A stretch of DNA of 64,000 nt from Streptomyces sp. NBC_01016 (GCF_026341035.1 NZ_JAPEOQ010000002.1:1922001-1986000), one strand, 5' to 3'; positions 8,578-17,929 are shown, counted from the stretch's first letter. The notes: generated from the sequence alone by a model not told the origin. Translations and numbers: made by a program.

Positions 8578-9369
8578 TTACGCGGTGCGGTCCCGCGGCT
8601 CGTCCGCGTACGGGGCCAGCTCCGCCCGCTTCGGTGCCCGGCCGTCGCCCGACGACCTTCCCGTCAGGCGGCGGCCGATCCACGGCACGAGGTGCTGCTT
8701 GGCGAAGCGGGCGTCGGCCACCCGGCGCTCCACCCAGTTCGGCGGGAGCGAGGGCGGCAGCTCGGCGCGCCAGTCGGACTCCGCCTCGTGGCCGAGGCCC
8801 TGCCAGATCGCCTCGGCGACCCGGCGATGGCCCTCCGCCGTGAGGTGCAGCCGGTCCACGTCCCACATGCGCTGATCGCCGAGGACCGGCGCCCCGTACA
8901 GGTCGACGACGAGGGCGTCGTGCTTCGCCGCCAGTTCGTCGATGCAGGTGAACAGCTCCTCCATGCGCGGCCGGAACCGCTCCATCACCGGGCCGTTGCG
9001 GCCGGGGCTGCGCATCAGGACGAGCTGCTCGCAGGACGGGGCCAGCGTCTCCACGGCCTGCGTGAGCAGATCGCGGACGCGGACCATGTCGCACTTGGGG
9101 CGAAGGGTGTCGTTGAGGCCGCCGACCAGGGTCACGACATCGGCCTTCATCGCGGCGGCGACATCGATCTGCTCGTCGACGATCTGGCCGATGAGCTTGC
9201 CGCGCACGGCGAGATTCGCGTAGCGGAAGTCCTCGGTGCGCGCGGCCATCCGGGCGGCGAGGAGATCCGCCCATCCTCGGTAGGAACCGTCCGGCAGCAG
9301 GTCCGACATGCCCTCGGTGAAGGAGTCGCCGACCGCGACGAGGCTGGTGTGGTGGGGGTTCGTGTGCAT
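8578..9369 (-). CDS. SGNH/GDSL hydrolase
   Basis: A 263-residue SGNH-fold esterase/lipase. Block I is VAVGDSFTEGM (nucleophile Ser), the block III Asn is in GGLNDTLR, and block V Asp/His are in DRLHLTAEGH. There is no signal peptide, so it appears cytoplasmic. The ATG at 9369 (MHTNPHHTSLVAVGD) precedes the conserved fold by only about ten residues. Substrate unknown; family members deacylate small esters, lipids or acetylated sugars. It stands alone, convergent with the oxidoreductase gene. Confidence 0.9.
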   Translation of the reverse strand: MHTNPHHTSLVAVGDSFTEGMSDLLPDGSYRGWADLLAARMAARTEDFRYANLAVRGKLIGQIVDEQIDVAAAMKADVVTLVGGLNDTLRPKCDMVRVRDLLTQAVETLAPSCEQLVLMRSPGRNGPVMERFRPRMEELFTCIDELAAKHDALVVDLYGAPVLGDQRMWDVDRLHLTAEGHRRVAEAIWQGLGHEAESDWRAELPPSLPPNWVERRVADARFAKQHLVPWIGRRLTGRSSGDGRAPKRAELAPYADEPRDRTA

Positions 9370-9504
9370 GACTGCCCAGATCGTATCCCGAGGCAACGAA
9401 GTGGTGGGCGCCGCGGGTCTGGGCAGCGGCGCCCGGCGGCGGTATGCCAGGAGCGCGTACCGGCTCGCCCGGTCGGGCGGGCGCGACGAACGGGGGAGCG
9501 GGTC

Positions 9505-9795
9505 ATGTGGAGCATCGGATTCTGGAAGGCCACCGCCGAGCGGGCGATCCGGACGTTCGCGCAGGCGCTCGCGGCGGTGCTGGTCGCGGGCGCGACGAAC
9601 CTGCTGGACGTCGACTGGGCCGCGGCCCTCGGCACCGCGGGGCTCGCCACGCTGCTCGCGGTTCTCACGGCGGTCGGCACCGCGCGCATCGGGCCGCACG
9701 GTCCCGGCATCCTGGAGGCCCCGACGCCGGAGCCCGCGGCGCCGCGCCCTCAGCCCAAGAAGCCCACGACCGACCCGCCCGCCACACGCACCTGA
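9505..9795 (+). CDS. Holin-like small membrane protein (phage r1t-holin type)
   Basis: A 96-residue protein beginning MWSIGFWKATAERAIRTFAQ, followed by two hydrophobic segments (about 20-38 and 44-62) and a Pro-rich hydrophilic tail ending PTTDPPATRT. The pattern matches the r1t-type holins of actinophages. A GGGGGAG site sits just before the ATG. No endolysin, tail or capsid gene is nearby, so it is an isolated copy, either domesticated or a remnant. Its last 46 bases overlap the convergent ABC-F gene. Family assignment is by sequence pattern; function is inferred. Confidence 0.72.
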   Translation: MWSIGFWKATAERAIRTFAQALAAVLVAGATNLLDVDWAAALGTAGLATLLAVLTAVGTARIGPHGPGILEAPTPEPAAPRPQPKKPTTDPPATRT

Positions 9796-11393
9796 CGGCC
9801 CTCGAAGCGGGCCCGCAGCCTGCGGTCGTGGGAGACCACGACGAGCGTGCCCGCGTAGCCGGCCAGCGCCTCGTCCAGGTCCTCCGCGAGCGCGGGCGAG
9901 ACGTGGTTCGTCGGCTCGTCCAGGAGCAGCAGATCGGCGGGGCGGGTGACCAGGCGGGCCAGATCGAGGCGGCGGCGCTGGCCGACGGAGAGGTCCCGCA
10001 CCGGCACGGCCAGGTCCTCCTCGCGGAAGAGGCCCAGCGCCAGCAGGGTCCCCGCGTGTTCCTCGGGCAGCCCGTCGAGCCCGGCCGCGAACGCGTCGAG
10101 GAGCGGCTGCGCGGTGCCGTCGTGCGCGACCTCCTGCGTCAAGTAGCCGATGCGGGGCGGGCGTTGGACCGTTCCGCGATCCGGCGCGAGGTGCCCGGCG
10201 AGCAGGGCGAGCAGCGTCGACTTGCCCGCACCGTTCGGCCCGGTCACCAGGGTGCGCGACCCGGGCTCCAGCACAAGGCGTTCGACCGTGAGCCGTCCCT
10301 CGACGGCGACGTCGGTCACCTCCACGGGGCGCAGGAAGGGGTGGTCGCCACCTTCCGGAGCTCCGCCTTCCGGGCCCCCGCCCACCCGGAACCGCAACGG
10401 CTCCGGCGGCTTCGGGACCGGGTCGGCGCGCAGCCTCCGCAGCCGCTCCCGCGCGTTGCGGACGACGCCGGAGACCTGGCCCTCCACGGAGCGCTGGTGC
10501 TTGGAGAACTTGGCGAACGCGCTGCTGTCCCGCATCCGCCAGCCGCCGGAGAGGCGGGCGGAGGCGTCCTCGGCGATCCGCTCCTGCCGGTCCACCTCGT
10601 CGGACCACGCCCGGTACCGCTCCTCCCAGCGGCGCCGCGCCGTGCCCCGCTGTTCCAGGTAGCCGTCCCAGCCGTTGCCGTAGCGGGCGACGGAGTGCCG
10701 GTCGCCGTCGACCTCGACGATCGCGCCGGCCACCCGGTCGAGGAAGACGCGGTCGTGGGTGACGGCGACGACGGTGCCGCGGTGTGCCCGGAGCCGCTCC
10801 TCCAGCCAGCTCAGCGCCTGGTCGTCGAGGTGGTTCGTCGGCTCGTCCAGGAGCAGCAGCTCGGGTCGCGGGGCGAGGACGCAGGCCAGGCCGAGCCGCG
10901 CCGCCTCGCCGCCCGACAGGGAGTCGAGCGTGCGGGTGCGCTCCAGGTGCGGGACGCCGAGCCCGTGCAGGGCCGCCTCCAGACGGGCGTCGGCGCGGTA
11001 GCCGTCGCGCGCCTCGAAGGCCGCCACCAGATCGGCGTACTCGGTCAGCGCGCCGGGCCCGGCCGAACCGAGGGCCGCCTCCGCCTCGGTGATCCGCCGC
11101 TCCAGGTCGCGCAGCTCGGCGAGCGCCGCGTCGACGGCATCCCGCACCGTGGCGTCGGGCGGCAGCGGCTGCGTCTGGGCGAGGTAGCCGGTGCCGCCGT
11201 CGGCGCCGACCACGACGGAGCCCTCCGAGGGGATCAGCTCGCCCGCGAGCAGCCGCAGCAGCGTCGACTTGCCGGAGCCGTTCTCACCGATGACGCAGGC
11301 CTTCTCGCCGGGCCGCACCGACAGCGAGATCCGGTCGAGTACCGGCCGGTCCGGGTATCCGTACGACACGTCCTTCAGGACGAGCTGACTCAT
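9750..11393 (-). CDS. ABC-F family ribosome-associated ATPase
   Basis: A 547-residue soluble protein with two ABC ATPase domains and no membrane segments. Walker A motifs are GENGSGKSTLL (about 36-46) and GPNGAGKSTLL; signatures are LSGGEAARLGLA and LSVGQRRRLDLA; both Walker B regions read LLLLDEPTNH. ABC-F proteins bind the ribosomal E site and regulate translation or displace antibiotics (the Streptomyces self-resistance proteins TlrC and OleB belong here). No biosynthetic cluster is near, so a housekeeping or broad-protection role is as likely as specific resistance. The linker between the ATPase domains (about 260-320) is Arg/charged-rich, as in the family. Confidence 0.93.
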   Translation of the reverse strand: MSQLVLKDVSYGYPDRPVLDRISLSVRPGEKACVIGENGSGKSTLLRLLAGELIPSEGSVVVGADGGTGYLAQTQPLPPDATVRDAVDAALAELRDLERRITEAEAALGSAGPGALTEYADLVAAFEARDGYRADARLEAALHGLGVPHLERTRTLDSLSGGEAARLGLACVLAPRPELLLLDEPTNHLDDQALSWLEERLRAHRGTVVAVTHDRVFLDRVAGAIVEVDGDRHSVARYGNGWDGYLEQRGTARRRWEERYRAWSDEVDRQERIAEDASARLSGGWRMRDSSAFAKFSKHQRSVEGQVSGVVRNARERLRRLRADPVPKPPEPLRFRVGGGPEGGAPEGGDHPFLRPVEVTDVAVEGRLTVERLVLEPGSRTLVTGPNGAGKSTLLALLAGHLAPDRGTVQRPPRIGYLTQEVAHDGTAQPLLDAFAAGLDGLPEEHAGTLLALGLFREEDLAVPVRDLSVGQRRRLDLARLVTRPADLLLLDEPTNHVSPALAEDLDEALAGYAGTLVVVSHDRRLRARFEGRQVRVAGGSVVGFLG

Positions 11394-11457
11394 GCCTCCC
11401 CTTTCCCGGCCCCGCGAGGTTCCTGGCCCCGCGAGGTTCCCGGCCCCCGTGAAGGGC

Positions 11458-12471
11458 TCACACCGGCTGGCCGAACAGCTCCCGCAGCACGTCCTCCATC
11501 GTCACGAGCCCGGCCAGCCGGCCGTCCGCGCCGAGCACCGCCGCGACGTGCGTACGGCTGCCGCGCATCGCGGTCAGCACGTCGTCCAGCGGCGTCGTCT
11601 CCCGCACGCGCGCGATGGACCGCATGTCCGGCACCCGGAACGGCAGGTCGCGCGGCATCGCGTCCAGGGCGTCCTTCACGTGGAGGTAGCCGACGATCCG
11701 CCGGCCCTCGTCCACCACGGGGAAGCGCGAGAAACCGGACTCGGCGGAGAGCCGCTCCAGCTCCTCGGGCGTGACGCCCACGCGCGCGTAGACGACCTTC
11801 TCGATCGGCAGGACGACGTCCTTGACGGGCCGCCGGCCCAGTTCGAGCGCGTCGTGCAGACGCTCCTGCGCGCGGTCGTCGATCAGGCCCGCGGCGGAGG
11901 CGTCCTTGACCATGCGGGCCAGCTCGTCGTCCGAGAACGTCGCCGTGACCTCGTCCTTCGCCTCCACGCGGAGCAGCTTGAGCAGCCCGTTCGCGAAGGC
12001 GTTGATCGCGAAGATCACCGGGCGCAGGGCGCGCGCGACGGCGACCAGCGGCGGGCCGAGCAGCAGCGCCGAGCGGACCGGCTCGGCGAGCGCGATGTTC
12101 TTCGGCACCATCTCGCCGAGCAGCATGTGCAGATACGTTGCCACGGTCAGCGCGATCACGAACGAGATCGGGTGGACCAGGCCGTGCGGCACGCCGACCG
12201 CGTCGAACGCGGGCTCCAGCAGATGCGCGATGGCCGGCTCGGCGACGATGCCGAGCACCAGCGTGCACAGCGTGATGCCGAGCTGCGCCGCGGCGAGCAG
12301 CGCCGACACGTGCTCAAGACCCCACATGACGCTGCGCGCGCGCCGGTCGCCCTCCTCGGCGTACGGCTCGATCTGGCTGCGGCGCACCGAGATCAGCGCG
12401 AACTCGCCGCCCACGAAGAAGGCGTTGACGAACAGCGTCGCCAGGCCGATGAGCAATTGGATCGCGGTCAT
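11458..12471 (-). CDS. CNNM/CBS-domain membrane protein (HlyC/CorC family), downstream copy
   Basis: A 337-residue protein with an N-terminal DUF21/CNNM membrane domain (about 1-180; start MTAIQLLIGLATLFVNAFFV) and a cytoplasmic CBS pair. The family is linked to magnesium or cobalt efflux and was historically called hemolysin-like. It lacks the C-terminal CorC_HlyC domain of longer relatives, ending soon after the second CBS domain. The ATG overlaps the stop of the upstream paralogue by four bases (ATGA), so the two are co-translated and may form a heteromer. Confidence 0.9.
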   Translation of the reverse strand: MTAIQLLIGLATLFVNAFFVGGEFALISVRRSQIEPYAEEGDRRARSVMWGLEHVSALLAAAQLGITLCTLVLGIVAEPAIAHLLEPAFDAVGVPHGLVHPISFVIALTVATYLHMLLGEMVPKNIALAEPVRSALLLGPPLVAVARALRPVIFAINAFANGLLKLLRVEAKDEVTATFSDDELARMVKDASAAGLIDDRAQERLHDALELGRRPVKDVVLPIEKVVYARVGVTPEELERLSAESGFSRFPVVDEGRRIVGYLHVKDALDAMPRDLPFRVPDMRSIARVRETTPLDDVLTAMRGSRTHVAAVLGADGRLAGLVTMEDVLRELFGQPV

Positions 12472-13916
12472 CGGGCCGCCCCCTTCTCCTGAGAGGCCTT
12501 GTCGGCCTTGCTCGCGGCCCTGGCCTTCTCGGCCTTGCCCGCCGTCCTGGCCTTCGCGGCCGTCCGGCCGCTCCTCGTCTCCTCCGCCGTCCCGCTGTCC
12601 TCGGTGTCCGGGACCAGCGGCGCATGCAGCAGCACGCGGGCCGCGCGATGCCCGTGCGCGTCCACGACGTCGAGTCGCCACCCGGCGACGTCGACGCTGT
12701 CGCCGATGTCCGGGATCCGGCCCAGCTCCGTCGCGACGAGCCCGGCCAGCGTCTCGTACGGTCCGTCGGGCGCACGCAGTCCGACCCGCGCGAGCTGGTC
12801 GGTGCGGGCGGCGCCGTCGGCGGAGTAGAGCGTCCGGCCCTCCGGGTCGGTTCCCGCGGCCGCGATGTCGGGGGTCTCGTGCGGGTCGTGCTCGTCGCGG
12901 ACCTCGCCGACGACCTCCTCGACGATGTCCTCCAGGGTGGCGACACCGGCCGTGCCGCCGTACTCGTCGATGACCACGGCCATCGTCCGCTTGCCGGAGA
13001 GCCGGTCGAGCAGCCGGTCCACGGTCAGCGTCTCCGGCACCAGCAGCGGCTCGCGCAGCAGATCGGTGACGCCCTTGCGGGACCGCTGCTCGTCGGGCAC
13101 GGCGAGGACGTCCTTGATGTGCACGACGCCGACGACCGAGTCGAGGCTGCCGCGGTAGACGGGGAAGCGGGACAGTCCCGTGGCCCGCGTCGCGTTCGCC
13201 ACGTCCTCGCAGGTGGCCTGGAGGTCGAGGGCCATGACCTGGACGCGCGGCGTCATCACGTTCTCCGCGGTCAGGTCGGCGAGGTTCAGGGTGCGCACGA
13301 ACAGCTCGGCGGTGTCCGCCTCCAGCGCGCCCGCCTTCGCGGAGTGCCGGGCGAGCGCCATCAGCTCCTGCGGGCCGCGCGCGGAGGCCAGCTCCTCGGT
13401 CGGCTCGATGCCGAAGCGGCGCACGAGCCGGTTCGCGGTGTTGTTGAGGTGCGTGATGAACGGGCGGAACGCGGCGCTGAACCAGCGCTGCGGCGTCGCC
13501 ACCTTCTTGGCCACGGCCAGCGGCGAGGAGATCGCCCAGTTCTTCGGCACCAGCTCGCCGACGACCATCAGGAACACGGTCGACAGGGCGGTGCCGAGGA
13601 CCAGGGCGACCGAGGAGGAGGCCCCCTCGGACAGCCCGATGGACCCCAGCGGCCCCGCCAGGAGCTTGGAGATGGACGGCTCGGCGAGCATGCCGACGAC
13701 CAGGTTGGTGACGGTGATGCCGAGCTGGGCTCCGGAGAGCTGGAAGGTCAGGTTCCGTACGGCCCGCAGGGCGCCGGCCGCGCCGCGCTCACCGCGCTCG
13801 ACGGCCTCTTCGAGATCCGCGCGCTCGACGGTCGTGAGCGAGAACTCCGCGGCGACGAACGCGCCGCAGGCCAGCGACAGCAGGACTGCGACGGCGAGCA
13901 GCAGTACTTCGGTCAT
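12468..13916 (-). CDS. CNNM/CBS-domain membrane protein (HlyC/CorC family), upstream copy
   Basis: A 482-residue paralogue with a DUF21/CNNM membrane domain (about 1-190, start MTEVLLLAVAVLLSLACGAF), two CBS domains (about 215-335), a CorC_HlyC domain (about 350-435) and a low-complexity Ala/Lys/Arg tail (SGRTAAKARTAGKAEKARAA) unlikely to be folded. A very strong ribosome site (GGAGGTGA) precedes the ATG. It heads the two-gene operon with the shorter copy. Role: divalent-cation homeostasis by family; the ion is not determined. Confidence 0.9.
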   Translation of the reverse strand: MTEVLLLAVAVLLSLACGAFVAAEFSLTTVERADLEEAVERGERGAAGALRAVRNLTFQLSGAQLGITVTNLVVGMLAEPSISKLLAGPLGSIGLSEGASSSVALVLGTALSTVFLMVVGELVPKNWAISSPLAVAKKVATPQRWFSAAFRPFITHLNNTANRLVRRFGIEPTEELASARGPQELMALARHSAKAGALEADTAELFVRTLNLADLTAENVMTPRVQVMALDLQATCEDVANATRATGLSRFPVYRGSLDSVVGVVHIKDVLAVPDEQRSRKGVTDLLREPLLVPETLTVDRLLDRLSGKRTMAVVIDEYGGTAGVATLEDIVEEVVGEVRDEHDPHETPDIAAAGTDPEGRTLYSADGAARTDQLARVGLRAPDGPYETLAGLVATELGRIPDIGDSVDVAGWRLDVVDAHGHRAARVLLHAPLVPDTEDSGTAEETRSGRTAAKARTAGKAEKARAASKADKASQEKGAAR

Positions 13917-14148
13917 CGGGGCGTCACCTCCGTCCCATGATCGGCCAGGGCCGGGACGGATGCGCGCTCGCGGGGGCCGCGCGGGGGGACGGAGCAGGGA
14001 GGAGTCCCTGTCGGACTGGGAGGCTCGCCCATGGGCGGACGCTCACACCTTTCGTAGGAGTTCGGATGACTCATCCATGTTAAAGCGTCGGCAAAGGGTG
14101 TCGGTCCGTCGTACGGGTGCCCCCGCTCGCGGGCCCGTACGCCCCCGC

Positions 14149-15048
14149 TCACCGGCTGCCGTCACCCTCGGCGAGGGAGCGCAGCAGCTCGACGAAGGCC
14201 GGCACGAGCGGCGCCGGGGCGGCGGCGGGCAGCAGCACGCCGTAGTCAAGCGTCGGACCGTCCCGGAACGGAACGAAGGCGACGCCGGGCCGGGCGTGGT
14301 AGTCGGCGATGCGGGCCGCCACGATCGACGCGCCGAACCCGGCGGCGACCAGCACGGGGATCTCGTACCAGGAGGTGTAGGAGGGGCCGCGGGGGATGGG
14401 GCGGCCCATCGGTGTGGTCGGGGGGAAGTGGAAGTCCATCTGGGGTTTCGGATGGTCCCCCTGGAGCCGGAGCAGTGGCACCTCGGCCAGGTCCTCCAGG
14501 GACACGGTGTCGGCGTCGGCCATGGGGTGGTCGGCCGGCAGCATCAGCGCGCGACGTTCTTGCAGCAGCACCGGGCCTGCGGCGAGGCCCGGTTCGAACA
14601 CGGGGAACTCGGTGATCTGCAGCTGGAGTTCACCGCGGTGCAGCGGACCGTAGAGATCGTTGAACTGGATCTCCTGGATCCGTACGGACCAGCCGGGGTG
14701 CCGGCCGCGCAGCTCCTGCGCGGCCCGCAGCAGCAGTTCGGCGCACCAGGGGCCGGAGTAGCCGACGCGCAGTTCGCCGGCCTCGGTCCGCCCCTCGGCG
14801 GCGGTCCTGTCGAGCGCCTGGAGGATGCGTCGGTGGGCCGGGAGCAGCTCGTCGCGCAGTCGTTGGCCGGGAGGGGTGAGCCGCACCGTGCGCGAGGTCC
14901 GCTCGAAGAGCTGCACGCCGAGCCGGCGCTCCTGCTTCTTGATGACATGGCTGACCCGGGACGGGGTGATGTGCAGCCGCTCGGCGGTCCGCCCGAAGTG
15001 CAGCTCGTCCGCCAGCGTCAGAAAGATCTCGATGTCCCGCAGCTCCAT
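14149..15048 (-). CDS. LysR-family transcriptional regulator
   Basis: A 299-residue LysR protein: N-terminal winged HTH (about 1-60, FGRTAERLHITPSRVSHVIK) and a C-terminal periplasmic-binding-protein-like effector domain (about 88-290). It is divergent from the serine hydrolase gene at 15262, the usual LysR arrangement, with a perfect 12-base palindrome between them. It probably activates the hydrolase and represses itself; the inducer is unknown. Confidence 0.9.
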   Translation of the reverse strand: MELRDIEIFLTLADELHFGRTAERLHITPSRVSHVIKKQERRLGVQLFERTSRTVRLTPPGQRLRDELLPAHRRILQALDRTAAEGRTEAGELRVGYSGPWCAELLLRAAQELRGRHPGWSVRIQEIQFNDLYGPLHRGELQLQITEFPVFEPGLAAGPVLLQERRALMLPADHPMADADTVSLEDLAEVPLLRLQGDHPKPQMDFHFPPTTPMGRPIPRGPSYTSWYEIPVLVAAGFGASIVAARIADYHARPGVAFVPFRDGPTLDYGVLLPAAAPAPLVPAFVELLRSLAEGDGSR

Positions 15049-15101
15049 CGGCCCCCGCCTCCCCAGTGAGCGTGAACCTAGCGGTCAACTGTGCGGTGAC
15101 A

Positions 15102-15113
15102 CAATGCGCATTG
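15102..15113. promoter_or_regulatory. Perfect palindrome CAATGCGCATTG, candidate LysR operator
   Basis: A 12-base perfect palindrome in the 213-base gap between the LysR gene start (15048) and the divergent hydrolase start (15262), 54 bases upstream of the regulator ATG. LysR proteins commonly bind such dyads near their own promoter. Confidence 0.5.
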
Positions 15114-15261
15114 ATGCTTCGGAGGACAACACAGCCTTGCCGAACTCATTGTTGATCACCCGTCGGGCCCGGCGCAGGCTGAGGGCGAGGGGCCCGGACG
15201 TCTCCGGGCCTGCGAGCCGGACGAGAGCGGGCCGCGCGGGCGGGTCCGCGAGGGGTGGGCG

Positions 15262-16491
15262 ATGGGACACATCAGCGGCGGTTTCTCCGAGGCAGGGCAG
15301 CGCAGGGTCCGTGACCTGCTGGCGCGGCACGTCGAGTCCGGGCGGATTCCCGGCGTGGTCGTGCTCTACAGCCGGGGCGAGGAGACGTACGTCGAGACGC
15401 TGGGGACGATGCGTCAGGACGGCGGCGATCCGATGCGCCGGGACACGATCTTCCGGATGGCGTCCACCTCCAAGCCGGTCTCGATCGCGGCGGGCATGGT
15501 GCTGCTCGACGAGTGTCGGCTGCGCCTCGACGACACGGTCGAGGAGTGGCTGCCGGAACTGTCCGACCGGCAGGTGCTGAAGCGGGTCGACGGACCGCTG
15601 GACGACACCGTCCCCGCGCGCCGGCCGATCACCGTGCGGGACATCCTGACGTCCACGTTCGGGCTCGGCATGGATATGACCGCGATCGGCACCCCGGTCT
15701 TCGGGGCGATCGCCGAGCGGGGGATCATCCCGAACCTCCCGGAGCCGATGCCCGAGCCCGACGAGTGGATGAAGCGCCTGGGCACGCTGCCGCTGATGCA
15801 TCAGCCCGGAGAGTGCTGGCAGTACCAGATCGCCAGCGACCTCCTCGGCGTGCTGGTCGCCCGGGTTTCAGGGCAGTCGTTCGACACGTTCTTGCGCGAG
15901 CGCATCTTCGAGCCGCTCGGCATGAAGGACACCGGGTTCCACGTGCCCGCCCAGGACATGCACCGGCTCCCTCCGCTGTACGCCCCCGATCCGGCCACCG
16001 GCGAGTTCCAGGTCTGGGACGAGTCCGAGGGCGGACGCCACAGTGTGCCCCCGGCCTTCCCCGGCGGTGGCGGCGGTCTCAACTCCACCGCCGACGACTA
16101 CCACGCCTACTTCCGGATGCTGCTGAACGGCGGAGTGCACGGCGGCGAGCGCGTCCTGTCGAAGCCGGCCGTGCGGCTCATGACCACCAACCGCCTCAAC
16201 TCCGAGCAGCAGGCGGCCCGGACGGCCCTCGCCACCGAGAACGTCCATGTGTCGTTCGGACAGGCGCAACAGGGCGGCTGGGGCTTCGGCATGGCGGTGC
16301 GCACCTACATCGGCGACTACGCGCCGCTCGGCCAGTTCGGCTGGGACGGCGGCAGCGGCACCTCGACCTACGCCGACCCGGTCAACGATGTCACCGGCAT
16401 CGTCCTCACCCAGGTCGGCGCGTCGGTGGGGCACGCGATCCGGCTGCACAACGACTTCTGGACCACGCTCTACCAGGTGATCGAGGACTGA
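15262..16491 (+). CDS. Serine hydrolase, beta-lactamase/esterase family (PF00144)
   Basis: A 409-residue class-C beta-lactamase-fold hydrolase. The nucleophile and general base form SxxK in FRMASTSKPVS (about residues 70-75); the second-motif Tyr is probably in CWQYQIASDLLG, and the region FGWDGGSGT resembles the third (KTG/HxG) motif. No signal peptide is seen, so it looks cytoplasmic and is more likely an esterase or peptidase than a drug-resistance lactamase. It is divergent from the LysR regulator and followed by a hairpin terminator. Confidence 0.88.
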   Translation: MGHISGGFSEAGQRRVRDLLARHVESGRIPGVVVLYSRGEETYVETLGTMRQDGGDPMRRDTIFRMASTSKPVSIAAGMVLLDECRLRLDDTVEEWLPELSDRQVLKRVDGPLDDTVPARRPITVRDILTSTFGLGMDMTAIGTPVFGAIAERGIIPNLPEPMPEPDEWMKRLGTLPLMHQPGECWQYQIASDLLGVLVARVSGQSFDTFLRERIFEPLGMKDTGFHVPAQDMHRLPPLYAPDPATGEFQVWDESEGGRHSVPPAFPGGGGGLNSTADDYHAYFRMLLNGGVHGGERVLSKPAVRLMTTNRLNSEQQAARTALATENVHVSFGQAQQGGWGFGMAVRTYIGDYAPLGQFGWDGGSGTSTYADPVNDVTGIVLTQVGASVGHAIRLHNDFWTTLYQVIED

Positions 16492-16539
16492 GGCCGCCAC
16501 CGAGGGGCCGGCCGCGGGGACGGCCATCGCCTCAGCCTT

Positions 16540-16567
16540 CGCCCGGCCAAAAGACCTTGGCCGGGCG
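16540..16567 (+). terminator. Hairpin terminator after the serine hydrolase
   Basis: CGCCCGGCCAA (16540-16550) and TTGGCCGGGCG (16557-16567) form an uninterrupted 11-bp stem with a 6-base loop, 48 bases after the hydrolase stop and 25 before the GNAT start. There is no T-tract, which is common in Streptomyces. Confidence 0.7.
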
Positions 16568-16592
16568 GAGGCAGCCGTGTTCGAATCCGGGG

Positions 16593-17012
16593 GTGACTGA
16601 TCTGAACATGCGCCCCGCGACCCCCGACGACATCGACGCGGTCCTCGCGTTCTGGCGCAAGGCGGCCGAAGGCACGAGCATCTCCGACGACCACGACGGG
16701 GTGGCGCGGCTCATCGCCCGCGACGCCGAGGCCCTCATCCTCGCGGAACGCGACGGGCAGCTCGTCGGCACCGTCATCGCCGGCTTCGACGGGTGGCGCT
16801 GCTCGGCCTACCGGCTCGCCGTGCACCCCGACCACCGTCGGAAGGGCATCGCGTCGGCGCTCCTGGAAGCGGCCGAACGGCGCTTCGCCGCGCTCGGCGG
16901 CCGTCGCGTCGACGCCATGGTCCTGGAGTCCAACACACGGGCGCACGGCGCGTGGTCCGCTTCCGGATACCACCGTGAGGACCACTGGCGCCGCTGGGTG
17001 AAGTCGCTGTAG
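16593..17012 (+). CDS. GNAT-family N-acetyltransferase
   Basis: A 139-residue single-domain GNAT. The acetyl-CoA binding motif A is LAVHPDHRRKGIASALLEAA (R/Q-x-x-G-x-A), followed by VLESNTRAHGAWSASGY, a typical motif B. A GTG at 16593 is chosen as start; ATG at 16608 is an alternative. The long open frame upstream only shadows the hydrolase gene. Substrate unknown. Confidence 0.87.
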   Translation: MTDLNMRPATPDDIDAVLAFWRKAAEGTSISDDHDGVARLIARDAEALILAERDGQLVGTVIAGFDGWRCSAYRLAVHPDHRRKGIASALLEAAERRFAALGGRRVDAMVLESNTRAHGAWSASGYHREDHWRRWVKSL

Positions 17013-17038
17013 CCCACGCGCCTTTGGCGTACCGGCTC

Positions 17039-17929
17039 TCAGCGCCCCCGCAGCGCCTCGATCACCGGCGCGAGCGCCTCCATGGACGGCTCCAGGACGG
17101 TGATGTACGAAAACCCGAACCGCTCGCGGCGCTCCAGCAGTTGCTCGGTGATCTGCTCGACCGTGCCGACGAGTAGCAGCGGGGAGTCGAGGGCCTGCTC
17201 CTCGGTGAGCTGCGGCAGATGTTCGAGGAGGGGCCGGACGGCGGCGGGCCGGTCGTCCGTCACCGCCACCATCTGTACGAGCAGGTTGAGTTCGGCGCTC
17301 TCCGCTCGGTCGGCGGCGAACTTCCGGTAGGTGGCCACCCGCTCCTCGAGCTCGTCGCCGGTCAGCGGTTCGAGTCCGCCCGCGTTCCCCGCCGGCGCGC
17401 GGGCCCCGGTGAACGCGGCGATGTCGGCGTGCTCGGCGGTGATCCGCAGCATCCGGTCGCCGTTGCCGCCGATCAGGAGCGGGGGCTTGGGGCCCTGGTC
17501 GGGGGCGGAGAGCAGCCGGTCGAGCTCCGTGACGGTGCGCACCAGGTGGTCGACGCGGCTGCCGGGCGTGCCCCACTCCAGGCCGGCCTGCTCGAACTCC
17601 TCGCGTACGTAGCCGGTTCCGAGGCCCAGTTCGAGACGGCCGCCGGTCAGGGCGACGGTGGTGGTGACCTCGCGGGCGAGCAGCACCGGGTTCCAGAACG
17701 CGCAGTTGAGCACGAACGTGCCGACCTTCGGCCGGCTCGTCGCGTCGGCCGCCGCCACGAGCGAGGGGAACGGCGACGGGGCGCCCAGATGGTCGGGCAC
17801 GAGGATCACGTCGTAACCGATCTCCTCGGCACGCCGGCACTTGGCGCGCCACGCGTCGTCCGGCGCGGGGGTCACCAGATTGACGCCGAAGCGGAACGGG
17901 CGCGCCGCCTGGGAACCTGCCGTACTCAT
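17039..17929 (-). CDS. LLM-class F420-dependent oxidoreductase
   Basis: A 296-residue luciferase-like monooxygenase-fold protein (TIGR03621-like, F420 type). The features RLELGLGTGYVREEFEQAGL, LLIGGNGDRMLRI and AFTGARAP fit the deazaflavin-binding barrel. The C-terminus (LVGTVEQITEQLLERRERFG) is typical of the group. Streptomyces encode many F420 enzymes; the substrate is unknown. Single-gene unit convergent with the GNAT gene. Confidence 0.87.
   Translation of the reverse strand: MSTAGSQAARPFRFGVNLVTPAPDDAWRAKCRRAEEIGYDVILVPDHLGAPSPFPSLVAAADATSRPKVGTFVLNCAFWNPVLLAREVTTTVALTGGRLELGLGTGYVREEFEQAGLEWGTPGSRVDHLVRTVTELDRLLSAPDQGPKPPLLIGGNGDRMLRITAEHADIAAFTGARAPAGNAGGLEPLTGDELEERVATYRKFAADRAESAELNLLVQMVAVTDDRPAAVRPLLEHLPQLTEEQALDSPLLLVGTVEQITEQLLERRERFGFSYITVLEPSMEALAPVIEALRGR

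Noticed and set aside
9505..9795. Prophage remnant
   Set aside because: Only one phage-like gene; no integrase, portal, capsid or att-like repeats nearby.
9444..11774. A 776-codon plus-strand open frame
   Set aside because: Antisense to the ABC-F ATPase and the holin-like gene in a third frame; no recognisable protein sequence.
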